Shown: positions 53,647 to 62,697, counted from the first letter of the stretch. The stretch: DNA of 64,000 nt from Oscillospiraceae bacterium (GCA_015068905.1 SVJQ01000007.1:1-64000); one strand, 5' to 3'. Program-made: numbers and translations. Notes: generated by a model from the sequence alone, not told the origin.

Positions 53647-53845
53647 ATAACCACCTCATCATAATTGTATCATATTTTATTGCTTTTTCAATACGTTGCT
53701 CTTATTTTAGCATACAAACTGTACCAAAAAACGGACATTTGTTTTACCGTAATGGGATTACAGAGAATGGGATCAATAAAAACGGCATGGAATTTATTTA
53801 AAATAAGGGTGTCTGATGTTATGAACCATTCCGGCTGTACATTGC

Positions 53846-53885
53846 AAAAGCCCGTTACTCATAAGAAAGTGAGTAACGGGCTTTT
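53846..53885. terminator. Terminator downstream of uppP
   Basis: 15-bp arms AAAAGCCCGTTACTC (53846-53860) and GAGTAACGGGCTTTT (53871-53885); T runs on both strands. Confidence 0.9.
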
Positions 53886-53902
53886 GGGAAATGTTTTATT
53901 CT

Positions 53903-54703
53903 CTAAAAAATCAGGAAATATAAAATAACAATCATGCCCAGCACAATTCTGTACCAGCCGAACACTTTAAAGTCGTGACGTTTGACATATTCCATCAAGA
54001 ATTTCACGGCGGCAATCGATACAAGGTAGGCAACCACCATGCCGAGGAGCAATAGGCCCCACTTGGTGCCGGTCATAATAGAGTCGTTGGTGACAAGCTT
54101 TAACAGGCTGACGCCGAACATGACAGGGATCGCCAAAAAGAAGGAAAATTCAGCCGCAACCCCACGGGAACAGCCAAGGAGCATAGCACCCAGAATGGTG
54201 GCACCGGACCGCGATGTGCCGGGGATGATGGAGAGAACCTGAAACAGACCGATGAAAACCGCTGTTTTATAGGTCATTGAACCCATACTCTGTATAGCGG
54301 CTTTCTTGTTAAGACGCTCGATAATCAAAAAGCCGATACCGTAAACAATCAGCATAGCAGAAATGACCCAAGGGTTTTCAAAATGCTCCATAAAGTCGTT
54401 GAGCAAAAGCCCAATGACAGCTGCCGGCAAGCAGGCCACAGCGACCTTAAACCACATTTGCCATGTGTCCGTTTTCTCTTCTTTTGACTTTGACGGGGCA
54501 AAGGGGTTCAGCTTATGAAAATACAGGGTCACAATGGCGAGAATAGCGCCAAGCTGGATGACATATAAAAAGATGTCCTCCGTCAGAAAACCGCCGGTTT
54601 TCATAAATTCATTCACTAAAATCATATGCCCGGTACTGCTGATGGGCAGCCATTCTGTGATGCCCTCTACAATACCTAAAATTAAGGTCTTTATAAAGTC
54701 CAC
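53903..54703 (-). CDS. uppP: Undecaprenyl-diphosphatase
   Basis: The 266-residue membrane protein recycles undecaprenyl diphosphate to the monophosphate for wall synthesis and gives bacitracin resistance. Signature motifs are visible: EGITEWLPISSTGHMIL near the N-terminus and PGTSRSGATILGAMLLGCSR in the second half, with the catalytic Glu and Arg. The start is GTG at 54703, with AAGGAGCG 6 bases upstream. It lies 17 bases downstream of the cytidylate kinase-like gene. Confidence 0.95.
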   Translation of the reverse strand: MDFIKTLILGIVEGITEWLPISSTGHMILVNEFMKTGGFLTEDIFLYVIQLGAILAIVTLYFHKLNPFAPSKSKEEKTDTWQMWFKVAVACLPAAVIGLLLNDFMEHFENPWVISAMLIVYGIGFLIIERLNKKAAIQSMGSMTYKTAVFIGLFQVLSIIPGTSRSGATILGAMLLGCSRGVAAEFSFFLAIPVMFGVSLLKLVTNDSIMTGTKWGLLLLGMVVAYLVSIAAVKFLMEYVKRHDFKVFGWYRIVLGMIVILYFLIF

Positions 54704-54720
54704 GATGTCGCTCCTTCCGG

Positions 54721-55347
54721 TCAGTTCTTCTGCGCTGCGCCGATAAAGGCTAAAATGGCTTCAACAGAACCGCTGACCCCAAGCTTTGCGCTGTTTAAGC
54801 ACAGGTCATAGTTCTGCAGGTGATTCCATTTTAAGCCGGTGTAATAGTTATAGAAATTGGCTCGCTTTTTATCCGTCTTTGTGATTAAATCTTCCGCGGC
54901 GCCGTCCTTTACGTTATAGAGCTTTTTAATCCGCTCTATACGGTCGTCCATATCGGCGTACACAAAAATGCGGCAAAGGGCAGGGTGATCTTTTAAAATG
55001 TGGTCAGCACAACGCCCCACAAATACACCTGAGCCTTTTTCAGCAAACTCGGTGATAACATTTGCCTGTGCCTGAAAAACCGTTTCGTTAAGGTTCATAA
55101 AAGGCATCCCCGATAAGCTGTTTGCCGGAGAATAGGCCCCCAATGCAATGGAATATAAAAAGCTGGATACATTTCTTTCTTCCACTTCTTTAAACAGGTT
55201 TTCGTCAAGACCTGTTTTTTTGGCAGCTTCAACGATAATTTCCTTATCGTAAAAGGGAATTGCCAGACGGTCCGCCACGCCTTTGGCGATTTCGTGGCCG
55301 CCACTGCCAAACTGTCTTCCGATCGTGATTACAATATTTTCTTTCAT
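54721..55347 (-). CDS. Cytidylate kinase-like family protein
   Basis: The 208-residue protein begins with the P-loop ITIGRQFGSGGHEIA and continues with IPFYDKEIIVEAAKKTGL, the pattern of the cytidylate kinase-like family (PF13189) found in Clostridia alongside true Cmk. The segment GVFVGRCADHIL and the lid-like arginines (YADMDDRIERI) agree. The substrate is unproven. The ribosome binding site is AAGGAGGCT. It lies between uppP and the UPF0340 gene on one strand. Confidence 0.88.
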   Translation of the reverse strand: MKENIVITIGRQFGSGGHEIAKGVADRLAIPFYDKEIIVEAAKKTGLDENLFKEVEERNVSSFLYSIALGAYSPANSLSGMPFMNLNETVFQAQANVITEFAEKGSGVFVGRCADHILKDHPALCRIFVYADMDDRIERIKKLYNVKDGAAEDLITKTDKKRANFYNYYTGLKWNHLQNYDLCLNSAKLGVSGSVEAILAFIGAAQKN

Positions 55348-55392
55348 AGGGAGCCTCCTTTTTTGTTTTATTCTATGCTGTAAATTTTTCTT

Positions 55393-55944
55393 TTACAACA
55401 AATTTTCATCATAATGGGCACGCACACCGCCAATGAATTTGGGACGGGTACGAGCGCATAAAATCCGCGCTTTGCCAATGGTGTCAATAGATAAACGAAC
55501 CGGAACAGCAACGGGCTTTAAATGCATACCGATTAAGGTGCCGCCAATGTCAATGCCGGCATCTGCACGAATGGCTTCCACCGCTACGGGGTTTTCCATA
55601 TATTTATAGGTGGTTGTGGCAAAAGAACCGCCGGCTTTGGGCTGGGGTACCACATTCACAGGTTCGTAACCAAACTTTTTAGCAGCCTCAGCTTCTATAA
55701 TCACAGCACGGTTTAAATGCTCACAGCACTGTGCCGCAAGAAAAATGCCTCTTTCTTTTAAAACGGGGGCAATGCCCTGCCAGAGTGCCTCGGCAGCCTC
55801 GATGCTTGAGCCTTTGCCGATATGCTCGCCGCAGACCTCGCTGGTGGAGCAGCCAACAACAAATATATCGCCGGGGGCAAGCTTTGCAGCATCTAAAAGC
55901 TCACAAACAGCTGTTTTGGCTTGTTTTGTCAATTCCTCGTACAT
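55393..55944 (-). CDS. UPF0340/TIGR01440 family protein
   Basis: The 183-residue protein matches the DUF436 (UPF0340) family: IFVVGCSTSEVCGEHIG, LAAQCCEHLNRAVIIE, VNVVPQPKAGGSFATT, and GIDIGGTLIGMHLKPVAVP. It is full length. The function is unknown; conserved cysteines and histidine could bind metal. Ribosome binding site AAAGGAG. It follows the ECF S component gene by 19 bases. Confidence 0.9.
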   Translation of the reverse strand: MYEELTKQAKTAVCELLDAAKLAPGDIFVVGCSTSEVCGEHIGKGSSIEAAEALWQGIAPVLKERGIFLAAQCCEHLNRAVIIEAEAAKKFGYEPVNVVPQPKAGGSFATTTYKYMENPVAVEAIRADAGIDIGGTLIGMHLKPVAVPVRLSIDTIGKARILCARTRPKFIGGVRAHYDENLL

Positions 55945-55963
55945 GGTGATTCTCCTTTGAGTA

Positions 55964-56488
55964 TTATAAATGAATTTGTTTCTTCAAATGTGTTTTGTCT
56001 AAAATCAGACCGATGACTACATATAAAATACCACCTGCAACACTTTGAATGACATTCGCAGGGATTGAGTGCACCGGCGTAATGAAATTACCAAAAAGGA
56101 TGCCTTCTGCGGCATAATAGCCTAAAACTGTAATTAAGCAGGCACCGGCCATAGCGCAGAAATTCCGTTTTGCCAGAATCTTGTCCGATTTTGCAGTAAA
56201 GCATAGGGCAACTAAAGCTTTTATCACAAAGCTAAAGGGCGCCCAAAATGTACTGCCGCAAAGCATGTCAGCAAGACAGCCACCAATTGCGGCAGCAATG
56301 CAGGCATAGCCTGTGGGAAGAAGGGAAGCACACAGATAAATAACTGAGTCGCCTAAATGAACACAAGTATGCCCGCCGGCAAAGGGAATGTGAAGATGAG
56401 GCAGATAGGCTGTTGCAACAGCAATGAGTGCGGCAAACATTGCTGAAAAGGTAACATAACGTACCGGATGCACAGAACGATTCAACAA
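55964..56488 (-). CDS. ECF transporter S component
   Basis: The 174-residue protein has five or six membrane segments (FSAMFAALIAVATAYL, SVIYLCASLLPTGYACIAAA, GGILYVVIGLILD) and short conserved loops (HVHL-like THLHIPFAGGHTCVHLGD). It fits small-molecule-binding S components of energy-coupling factor transporters; the substrate cannot be read from sequence. Two adjacent TTG codons at 56488 and 56485 are both possible starts behind GAGGAGG; there is no ATG. The shared ECF ATPase and T subunits are outside the window. Confidence 0.8.
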   Translation of the reverse strand: MLNRSVHPVRYVTFSAMFAALIAVATAYLPHLHIPFAGGHTCVHLGDSVIYLCASLLPTGYACIAAAIGGCLADMLCGSTFWAPFSFVIKALVALCFTAKSDKILAKRNFCAMAGACLITVLGYYAAEGILFGNFITPVHSIPANVIQSVAGGILYVVIGLILDKTHLKKQIHL

Positions 56489-56582
56489 AACCCCTCCTCT
56501 TTGGTGTTTATTATATTTATTATATCACTCTTTCACTTTGGGTGCAAGGGATATATTCAAAAAGTGACACTGCAGAAAAAGA

Positions 56583-56610
56583 GGGATGTAAAAATACTTT
56601 TTTACATCCC
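56583..56610 (-). terminator. Terminator of the DUF3343 gene
   Basis: Arms GGGATGTAAAA (56583-56593) and TTTTACATCCC (56600-56610), with a T run in the minus direction. Confidence 0.8.
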
Positions 56611-56624
56611 CCGGGCATAAAGCC

Positions 56625-56888
56625 TTAAATTTGTTGATACATTTTTCTTCCTGCTTCGTCAGTCAATTCTTTGTAGACATGGCCGTGTTTTACATGGTAA
56701 CGGTCTGCCAGCTCAAGCAGCGCCGGCAAACTGTCGATGGGGCAACGTAGTGCATAAGCACAGCCATTCTGGCTGACAGCCCTCGGAGATTGGGTCAGGG
56801 TGACACCCCGGAGCTGATTGAGGTTTGCCAGTCTCTTCAGCCTGCTTGCTGTTGTGGAGGAAGAAAACACAACCAGTGCAAGTATCAT
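56625..56888 (-). CDS. DUF3343 (putative Se/S carrier-like) protein
   Basis: The 87-residue protein begins MILALVVFSSSTTASRLKRL and contains VTLTQSPRAVSQNGCAYALR, with the conserved cysteine of the DUF3343 family, suggested to act as a selenium or sulfur carrier. The usual selenium partner genes are not in the window. Ribosome binding site AAAGGAGACG. It is a single-gene unit divergent from pyrE. Confidence 0.75.
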   Translation of the reverse strand: MILALVVFSSSTTASRLKRLANLNQLRGVTLTQSPRAVSQNGCAYALRCPIDSLPALLELADRYHVKHGHVYKELTDEAGRKMYQQI

Positions 56889-57007
56889 GGCGTCTCCTTT
56901 CGAGCTTTAAAGACAGATGTCATCGTATTGAGAACAAAGAAACATATTGCCCTCTTATACCATTATATGTAAAAGGGTATAAATCTGCGATTATTTTAAA
57001 AATCATC

Positions 57008-57036
57008 TTGAAATTTTTACAGAAAAAAGGTACAAT
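57008..57036 (+). promoter_or_regulatory. Promoter of pyrE
   Basis: TTGAAA (57008-57013) and TACAAT (57031-57036) with a 17-bp spacer, 47 bases ahead of the start. Confidence 0.75.
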
Positions 57037-57082
57037 ATATAATTAGGGTATTATAATCAATTAAAGTTGGGAGAGAAATACT

Positions 57083-57661
57083 ATGACAAAAGAAAGAGTT
57101 TTGGAAATCTTGAAAGAAGCAGGCGTATTACTCGAGGGCCATTTTCTTTTGACCTCCGGCAGACATTCTGACAGATATCTGCAGTGCGCTAAAATTTTTC
57201 AGGACACCAAATATAGCGAAGAGCTTTGTAAAGATTTAGCAGAGCAGTTTAAGGATAAAGGCGTTGAGCTGGTTATTGGGCCTGCAATCGGCGCTATTCA
57301 GATGAGCTATGAGGTTTCAAGACACTTAGGTGTTAAAAATATTTTTGCTGAACGTGAAAACGGTGAAATGACCTTAAGAAGAAGCTTTACAATCGAACCC
57401 GGTCAGAAGGTTTTGGTTGTGGAAGATGTTGTTACCACCGGTGGTAGCGTTCGTGAGGTTATTGACCTTGTTAAAGCAAATGGCGGCGAAGTTGTGGGTG
57501 TTGGTGTGGTTGTAGACCGTACCGGCGGCAAGATTGATTTCGGTGTGCCCATTTCGTCTGTTATTTCTTTAGATGTAACATCTTACACCGCAGAAGAATG
57601 CCCCTTATGCAAAGAGGGTCTGCCATTAGTAAAACCCGGCAGCCGTGCCCTGAAAGTCTGA
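57083..57661 (+). CDS. pyrE: Orotate phosphoribosyltransferase
   Basis: The 192-residue enzyme joins orotate to PRPP in pyrimidine synthesis. The PRPP-binding motif [17 protein letters not shown] lies at about 114-130; [15 protein letters not shown] and [12 protein letters not shown] are also typical. A C-terminal CPLC cysteine pair is common in the longer clostridial type. Ribosome binding site GGGAGAGA. radC follows after 17 bases, so the two are probably co-transcribed. Confidence 0.93.
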   Translation: MTKERVLEILKEAGVLLEGHFLLTSGRHSDRYLQCAKIFQDTKYSEELCKDLAEQFKDKGVELVIGPAIGAIQMSYEVSRHLGVKNIFAERENGEMTLRRSFTIEPGQKVLVVEDVVTTGGSVREVIDLVKANGGEVVGVGVVVDRTGGKIDFGVPISSVISLDVTSYTAEECPLCKEGLPLVKPGSRALKV

Positions 57662-57678
57662 TTAAGGAGCCATTTTAT

Positions 57679-58347
57679 ATGCATGACGGTCATCGCAAGC
57701 GTATGAAAGAACGCTATCAAAACGACGGCGGTTTTGAAAATTTTGCACAACATGAAATTTTAGAAATGCTGCTCTACAGCACAATCGCCCGGGGCGATAC
57801 TAACCCCGTTGCCCACGAGCTGATTCAGAAGTTTGGCAACATTGCCAATGTTTTTGACGCTGACCCTGAGGAACTTAAAAAGGTTCGCGGCATTGGTGAA
57901 AGCAGCGCCTATTTGCTTTCTATGATTCCCCACCTGTCAAGGGTGTATAACCAGACCAAATGGAACAGAAAAATTTTGCTGGGTTCGGCTGATGTTGCGG
58001 GGCAATATGCCATCAATTTGTTTATCGGTAAAACTCATGAAGAGTTCAGAGTTATTTGTCTGGACTCTAACCGTCAGATGTTTTATCAGGGTGTGGTAGC
58101 CCACGGGACAATCAATGAGGTACAGGCGTATCCCAGGCTGGTTGTGGCTGAGGTTTTAAAACACAATGCACAAAGTGTGATACTGGCTCATAACCACCCG
58201 AGCGGTTCGGTGTTTCCCTCTGATTGTGACATTGAAGCCACACAGCAACTGATTGCGGCGCTGGACACCATAGATGTGCGCGTTATTGACCACATTATTG
58301 TATCCGGCAACCAATATTACAGCATGGCAGAACGGGGAAACATTTAA
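57679..58347 (+). CDS. radC: RadC/JAB-domain protein
   Basis: The start at 57679 (MHDGHRKRMKERY) is chosen because AAGGAGC precedes it; a longer upstream extension overlaps pyrE and has no ribosome binding site. The 222-residue product has an N-terminal helix-hairpin-helix region (LKKVRGIGESSAYLL) and a C-terminal JAB/MPN domain with the metal motif AHNHPSGSVFPSDCD. The name RadC is historical; the actual role is unclear. It ends 1 base before the convergent spoVAE-like gene. Confidence 0.93.
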   Translation: MHDGHRKRMKERYQNDGGFENFAQHEILEMLLYSTIARGDTNPVAHELIQKFGNIANVFDADPEELKKVRGIGESSAYLLSMIPHLSRVYNQTKWNRKILLGSADVAGQYAINLFIGKTHEEFRVICLDSNRQMFYQGVVAHGTINEVQAYPRLVVAEVLKHNAQSVILAHNHPSGSVFPSDCDIEATQQLIAALDTIDVRVIDHIIVSGNQYYSMAERGNI

Positions 58348-58348
58348 G

Positions 58349-58705
58349 TCATTGCTTAGGCTTCGGCTTGCAGATCAGGGCAATAAGATAGCCAAACGCA
58401 ATAGCTGCAGTTATCCCTGCGGCGGCACCGGTGAGACCACCGGTTAAAACCCCTAAAAGCCCTTTTTCAGAAACAGCGGCTTTCACGCCTTTAGCTAAGG
58501 TATAACCAAAGCCGGTTAAGGGGATTGTTGCACCGGCACCGGCAAACTCGACTAGTGGCTCATACCAGCCAAAGAGAGTTAAAAAGGTTCCGGCGCAGAC
58601 ATACATCACTAAAATGCGTGCAGGCGTTAGCTTGCATTTATCGATTAAAATCTGGGCGATGGCGCAAAGTGCGCCGCCTACTAAAAAAGTCCAGAGATAT
58701 TGCAT
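58349..58705 (-). CDS. spoVAE: Stage V sporulation protein AE-like (SpoVAE/SpoVAEb)
   Basis: The 118-residue membrane protein has about four hydrophobic segments (WTFLVGGALCAIAQILI, GFGYTLAKGVKAAV, GAAAGITAAIAFGYLIAL) and the family stretch GAGATIPLTGFGYTLAKG. SpoVA proteins carry dipicolinic acid into the forespore. The usual neighbours spoVAC and spoVAD are not here, so it is a solitary copy, or the others lie elsewhere. It supports an endospore-forming host lineage. Ribosome binding site AAAGGATG. Confidence 0.85.
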   Translation of the reverse strand: MQYLWTFLVGGALCAIAQILIDKCKLTPARILVMYVCAGTFLTLFGWYEPLVEFAGAGATIPLTGFGYTLAKGVKAAVSEKGLLGVLTGGLTGAAAGITAAIAFGYLIALICKPKPKQ

Positions 58706-58784
58706 AGAATCATCCTTTTGTGTTGATTTTATGTCTTAGTATAAACATACTTATTAATTTTATGTAATCGGGAGTGGTAAAACA

Positions 58785-59516
58785 ATGTCAGGTCATTCCA
58801 AATGGTCAAACATTAAACACAAAAAGGAAAAAAGTGACGCTAAAAAAGCGAAAATCTTTACAAAACTCGGCCGTGAAATTACGGTTGTTGTAAAAGCAGG
58901 CGGTCCGGACCCTGAGGTTAACGGTAAGCTTAAGGATGTTATTGCAAAGGCGCGTTCCAACAATATGCCCAATGATAACATTGAGCGTTGTATTAAAAAA
59001 GCATCCGGCGAGTTGGGTGCTGATAACTATGAAGAAATCACATACGAAGGTTACGGCCCCAGCGGTGTTGCGGTTATCGTAGAAACCCTGACCGATAACA
59101 GAAACCGTACCGCCGGTGATGTTCGCCATTATTTTGATAAATTCGGCGGCAACTTAGGTCAGACCGGTTGCGTTAGCTTTATGTTCGACGAAAAAGGTGT
59201 TATCATCATTGCTAATGAAGAAGGCGAACTGGATGAAGACACTGTTATGATGGATGCGCTGGATGCCGGTGCAGAAGACTTTAACCCTCAGGAAGATTGC
59301 TTTGAAATTCTGTGTGATCCTGCGTCTTTTGCTGCTGTTCGTGATGCCTTAGAAGAAAAGGGTTACATGTTTGCTTCTGCTGAAGTTGAGAAAATCCCTC
59401 AGACAACCGTTACCCTCACGGATGAAAAAGACATTCAGATGATGGGTAAGCTCATTGATATGTTAGAAGATAACGACGACGTGCAGAACGTATATCATAA
59501 CTGGGATGAGGCATAA
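58785..59516 (+). CDS. YebC/PmpR-family regulatory protein
   Basis: The 243-residue protein is a full-length YebC/TACO1-family member: [20 protein letters not shown] at the start, [19 protein letters not shown], and [20 protein letters not shown]. The family contains transcription regulators and, as shown more recently, factors that ease ribosome stalling. Ribosome binding site GGGAGTGG. It is a single-gene unit followed by a terminator. Confidence 0.95.
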   Translation: MSGHSKWSNIKHKKEKSDAKKAKIFTKLGREITVVVKAGGPDPEVNGKLKDVIAKARSNNMPNDNIERCIKKASGELGADNYEEITYEGYGPSGVAVIVETLTDNRNRTAGDVRHYFDKFGGNLGQTGCVSFMFDEKGVIIIANEEGELDEDTVMMDALDAGAEDFNPQEDCFEILCDPASFAAVRDALEEKGYMFASAEVEKIPQTTVTLTDEKDIQMMGKLIDMLEDNDDVQNVYHNWDEA

Positions 59517-59640
59517 GGTAGGAGGCTTGTGGCAAGCGTAGCGAAGGCAGAAGCCCCTACGTTAGCCGTTCTTTTTGTTAAGACGAGCGGAGCGAGAATT
59601 CAAAAAGAACTTCCTTAGTATATAGTAAAATGCATATAAC

Positions 59641-59678
59641 AAAAAGGCATAGATTGTTTTAATAATCTATGCCTTTTT
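59641..59678 (+). terminator. Terminator downstream of the YebC-family gene
   Basis: 15-bp arms AAAAAGGCATAGATT (59641-59655) and AATCTATGCCTTTTT (59664-59678). The preceding 120 bases hold a palindromic intergenic repeat fragment. Confidence 0.9.
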
Positions 59679-59723
59679 GCTTTTGTAATAAATTTAAAGC
59701 TTTTTAGCATCCCTAACTGCAAA

Positions 59724-59754
59724 AAAACACCGCAGACTCAGTCTGCGGTGTTTT
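59724..59754 (-). terminator. Terminator of rpsT
   Basis: 14-bp arms AAAACACCGCAGAC (59724-59737) and GTCTGCGGTGTTTT (59741-59754), with a T run on the minus strand. Confidence 0.9.
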
Positions 59755-59765
59755 CAATTACTAAT

Positions 59766-60032
59766 TTATGCACCAACTTTGTTGAGCATTAATGCCAGAC
59801 GGGACTTTCTACGAGAAGCAGTGTTCTTCTTCATAATACCCTTGCTGACAGCCTGGTCAATCTTTTTAACAGCCAGGTTAAAAGCGGGCTCTGCAACAGC
59901 TCTGTCGCCTGCAGCAGCTGCAGCTTCGAACTTCTTAATATATGTTTTTACAGCAGATTTAATCATCTGGTTGCGGAGTGTTTTTGTCTGGATGACTTTA
60001 ACTCTCTTCTTAGCGGATTTAATATTCGGCAA
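59766..60032 (-). CDS. rpsT: Ribosomal protein bS20
   Basis: The start is a TTG at 60032, placed 6 bases after GGAGGTG and giving the expected 88 residues (PNIKSAKKRVKVIQTK, IMKKNTASRRKSRLALMLN). Longer open frames upstream lack a ribosome binding site. It binds 16S rRNA in the small subunit. A TTG start is also found in the Escherichia coli gene, where a weak start is part of autoregulation; the same may apply here by inference. Confidence 0.95.
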   Translation of the reverse strand: MPNIKSAKKRVKVIQTKTLRNQMIKSAVKTYIKKFEAAAAAGDRAVAEPAFNLAVKKIDQAVSKGIMKKNTASRRKSRLALMLNKVGA

Positions 60033-60069
60033 ATCGTTCACCTCCATCGCCTCTAAACTGACTTTTACT

Positions 60070-60098
60070 ATTTTAACACAACGAAAGCAAAAATGCAA
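60070..60098 (-). promoter_or_regulatory. Promoter of rpsT
   Basis: On the minus strand TTGCAT (60098-60093) and TAAAAT (60075-60070) with a 17-bp spacer. Confidence 0.65.
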
Positions 60099-60176
60099 CA
60101 CTTTTTTTAAAAAAATATAAAAAAATTTTTTGGGGCACAGAAATTGAATTTTTTTATGAAAAAGATGAAAAAACAC

Positions 60177-60205
60177 TTGACAAATGAAAGACAGTAGAGT
60201 AAAAT
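60177..60205 (+). promoter_or_regulatory. Promoter of ylxM-ffh operon
   Basis: TTGACA (60177-60182) and TAAAAT (60200-60205) with a 17-bp spacer. Confidence 0.75.
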
Positions 60206-60259
60206 AGTATGAGTGTGTAGGTGATAACCTTTACACAGGTTGAAACAGGAGTGAGCAAA

Positions 60260-60628
60260 GTGGGTAAAGATTTAAGCATTGCTATGCTTTATGATTTTTA
60301 CGGTGAGCTGTTAACGCCTAAGCAGGCGCAGGCCATTGACTTATATTATAATGAAGATTTATCTTTAGCTGAAATTGCTGAGCCCCTTGGTATTTCCCGT
60401 CAGGGCGTGCGTGATACCATTAAGCGTGGCGAAAAGCTTCTTTTATCTATGGAAGAGCGTCTGGGTCTTGTAAACCGCTTTATGAATCAGGAAGAAAAGC
60501 TGCAAGAAGTTATTGATGACGTTGCTAAGATGCACGAATATGAGCGTGCTTATGTTCATTCCAAAAAACTTTCCGATGCATTTTCGGCCCTTGAAAAAAA
60601 GCTGGCTGAGCTGACGAAAGAACTGTAA
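60260..60628 (+). CDS. ylxM: YlxM-family helix-turn-helix protein
   Basis: The start at GTG 60260 (GKDLSIAMLYDFY) is chosen because CAGGAG lies 8 bases upstream, giving 122 residues, normal for YlxM. The sigma-like helix-turn-helix LSLAEIAEPLGISRQGVRDT lies at about 35-55, followed by a long C-terminal helix. YlxM genes nearly always precede ffh, as here (18-base gap), and the protein is thought to assist the signal recognition particle. Confidence 0.93.
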   Translation: MGKDLSIAMLYDFYGELLTPKQAQAIDLYYNEDLSLAEIAEPLGISRQGVRDTIKRGEKLLLSMEERLGLVNRFMNQEEKLQEVIDDVAKMHEYERAYVHSKKLSDAFSALEKKLAELTKEL

Positions 60629-60652
60629 TTTGCAAAGAAGGAGGCCATGACT

Positions 60653-61987
60653 GTGGCATTTGAGAGTTTATCAGAAAAGCTAAGCATGGCTTTTAAAAAA
60701 CTAAAGGGTAAAGGCGTTGTAACAGAGAAGGACTTAAAAGAGTCCATGCGTGAAATCAAGCTTGCCCTGCTTGAGGCTGATGTTAACTTTAAGGTTGTTA
60801 AAGAGTTTATCGGCAAGGTTTCAGAACGTGCTGCAGGCAGCGCCGTGATGGAAAGCCTGACCCCCGGTCAGCAGATTATTAAAATTGTCAATGATGAGCT
60901 GACTGCCCTGATGGGTTCAGAACATGCTCGTATTGAATTTGGTAAAAGAACCCCTGCTGTTGTGATGATGGCAGGTCTTCAGGGTGCCGGTAAAACCACA
61001 TTTTGTGCAAAGCTTGCCGGCTATATGCGAAAAAAGCATAACAAGCGCCCCTTAATGGTGGCTTGTGATATTTACCGTCCTGCGGCTATCCGCCAGCTGG
61101 AGGTTGTGGGTAAACAGATTGACGTGCCCGTGTTTAAGATGGAAGACTGCAAAGATGCAGTGACCATTGCAAAAAGTGCTATTGCACACGCAAAAGACCA
61201 CGGTAATGATTTTGTGATTATTGATACCGCCGGTCGATTGCACATTGATGATGTTTTGATGCAAGAGCTTGAAGATATTAAAGCAGCGGTAGAGCCGGAA
61301 GAAATTCTTTTGGTGATTGACGCTATGACCGGTCAGGACGCGGTTAACATTGCTGAGACCTTTAATGAGCGACTCAGTGTTACCGGCGTGATTATGACCA
61401 AGCTTGATGGTGATACCCGTGGCGGTGCGGCACTTTCTGTTAAGGCTGTAACCGGCAAGCCCATTAAATTTGTGGGCGTGGGTGAAAAGCTTTCTGATAT
61501 TGAAGAGTTCCATCCCGACAGAATGGCATCCCGTATTTTGGGCAGCGGTGACGTGCTCTCCTTAATTGAAAGAGCAGAGCAGGCCATTGATGAAAAATCT
61601 GCAGCCGCTTTAGAAGAAAAGCTTCGCAATAACCAGTTTGATTTAGAAGACTTTTTAGACCAGATGCAGCAGATGAAAAAAATGGGTCCTCTGTCACAGC
61701 TTGTTAAAATGATTCCCGGTGTAGATACAAAAGCCTTAGAGGGCGTTGATTTAGATGACGGGCGAATGGAGCGCGTTGAAGCCATCATCCGGTCTATGAC
61801 AAAAAAAGAACGTCATAATCCTTCCATCATCAATGCCAGCCGCAGAAAACGTATTGCGGCAGGTAGCGGCACCACGGTGCACGATGTGAACCTGCTTCTT
61901 CGTCAGTTTGAGCAAATGCAGCAAATGATGAAAAAGCTGGGCGGCGGCGCTATGGGTCGCATGATGAAACGAAAGAAAAAACGTTAA
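60653..61987 (+). CDS. ffh: Signal recognition particle protein Ffh
   Basis: The start GTG at 60653 (AFESLSEKLSMAF) is preferred over the ATG at 60647, which is only 2 bases from GGAGG. The product has 444 residues: N domain, GTPase G domain with GLQGAGKTTFCAKLA, DTAGRLHID and TKLDGDTRGG, and the methionine-rich M domain (MQQMKKMGPLSQLVKMIPG, QFEQMQQMMKKLGGG) that binds 4.5S RNA and signal sequences. It delivers nascent membrane and secreted proteins to the translocon. Confidence 0.97.
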   Translation: MAFESLSEKLSMAFKKLKGKGVVTEKDLKESMREIKLALLEADVNFKVVKEFIGKVSERAAGSAVMESLTPGQQIIKIVNDELTALMGSEHARIEFGKRTPAVVMMAGLQGAGKTTFCAKLAGYMRKKHNKRPLMVACDIYRPAAIRQLEVVGKQIDVPVFKMEDCKDAVTIAKSAIAHAKDHGNDFVIIDTAGRLHIDDVLMQELEDIKAAVEPEEILLVIDAMTGQDAVNIAETFNERLSVTGVIMTKLDGDTRGGAALSVKAVTGKPIKFVGVGEKLSDIEEFHPDRMASRILGSGDVLSLIERAEQAIDEKSAAALEEKLRNNQFDLEDFLDQMQQMKKMGPLSQLVKMIPGVDTKALEGVDLDDGRMERVEAIIRSMTKKERHNPSIINASRRKRIAAGSGTTVHDVNLLLRQFEQMQQMMKKLGGGAMGRMMKRKKKR

Positions 61988-62036
61988 ATCACCAAGTGGT
62001 TTATATAGATTTGCAAAATATTAGGAGGTGAAATAC

Positions 62037-62282
62037 ATGGCAGTTAAAATCAGACTGAGAAGAATGGGTGCGAAGAAGGCTCCTTTCTACAGAGTTGTTG
62101 TAGCAGATTCCAGATATCCCAGAGATGGTCGTTTTATCGAAGAAATCGGCACTTACAATCCGCTGACAAGCCCTTCTGAAATTAAGATTGACGCTGAAAA
62201 AGCACAGAAATGGTTAGGCAACGGTGCTCAGCCCACAGATACCGTTAAGGGTCTTTTAAAGAAGAGCGGCATCATCCAGTAA
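62037..62282 (+). CDS. rpsP: Ribosomal protein bS16
   Basis: The 81-residue protein starts at 62037 after AGGAGGTG. The sequence [20 protein letters not shown] and [18 protein letters not shown] is typical. It is a small-subunit assembly protein. It lies between ffh and khpA in the usual clostridial order. Confidence 0.97.
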   Translation: MAVKIRLRRMGAKKAPFYRVVVADSRYPRDGRFIEEIGTYNPLTSPSEIKIDAEKAQKWLGNGAQPTDTVKGLLKKSGIIQ

Positions 62283-62316
62283 TCCGGCTATTTCAATCAA
62301 GTAGGAGGCTAACAAC

Positions 62317-62544
62317 ATGAAAGAATTGTTGGAAGTTATTGCAAAATCCTTGGTTGATTATCCCGAGTCAGTTGACGTGAAGGAAATTGAAGGTGATGAA
62401 GCCATCACCTTAGAACTTCGCGTTGCTGAGGGTGATATGGGCAAGGTAATCGGTAAAAGAGGCAGAATTGCACAGTCTATCCGTAAGGTTATGCAGGCAG
62501 CTGCCAGCCGCGAAAACAAAAAAGTTATCGTGGAGATTATATAA
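62317..62544 (+). CDS. khpA: KH-domain RNA-binding protein KhpA
   Basis: The 75-residue single KH domain protein has the RNA-binding GKVIGKRGRIAQSIRKV loop, including the GKRG motif. With KhpB it affects cell division and small RNA regulation in Firmicutes. Ribosome binding site TAGGAGGC. A terminator follows directly. Confidence 0.93.
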   Translation: MKELLEVIAKSLVDYPESVDVKEIEGDEAITLELRVAEGDMGKVIGKRGRIAQSIRKVMQAAASRENKKVIVEII

Positions 62545-62546
62545 TA

Positions 62547-62571
62547 AAAACCACCCCGAAGGGTGGTTTTT
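62547..62571 (+). terminator. Terminator of the ffh-rpsP-khpA operon
   Basis: Arms AAAACCACCC (62547-62556) and GGGTGGTTTT (62561-62570) with a 4-nt loop and T run. Confidence 0.92.
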
Positions 62572-62654
62572 ATTTTGCGCTTTTTAGCGTAGGAGGGAAT
62601 AGGGAAAAACGCTTCAGAACGGACAGGGGTTTGTTAGCTTTTGTGTTTGTCCCT

Positions 62655-62697
62655 AAAAAGAGGCTGTAGTAAGATGATTTTACTACAGCCTCTTTTT
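62655..62697 (-). terminator. Terminator of smpB
   Basis: 18-bp arms (62655-62672 and 62680-62697; core GAGGCTGTAGTAA), with T runs in both directions; it overlaps the smpB stop codon. Confidence 0.88.

Noticed and set aside
53665-53928. Plus-strand open frame of 87 codons
   Set aside because: No ribosome binding site, it runs across the uppP terminator hairpin, and the composition does not look coding.
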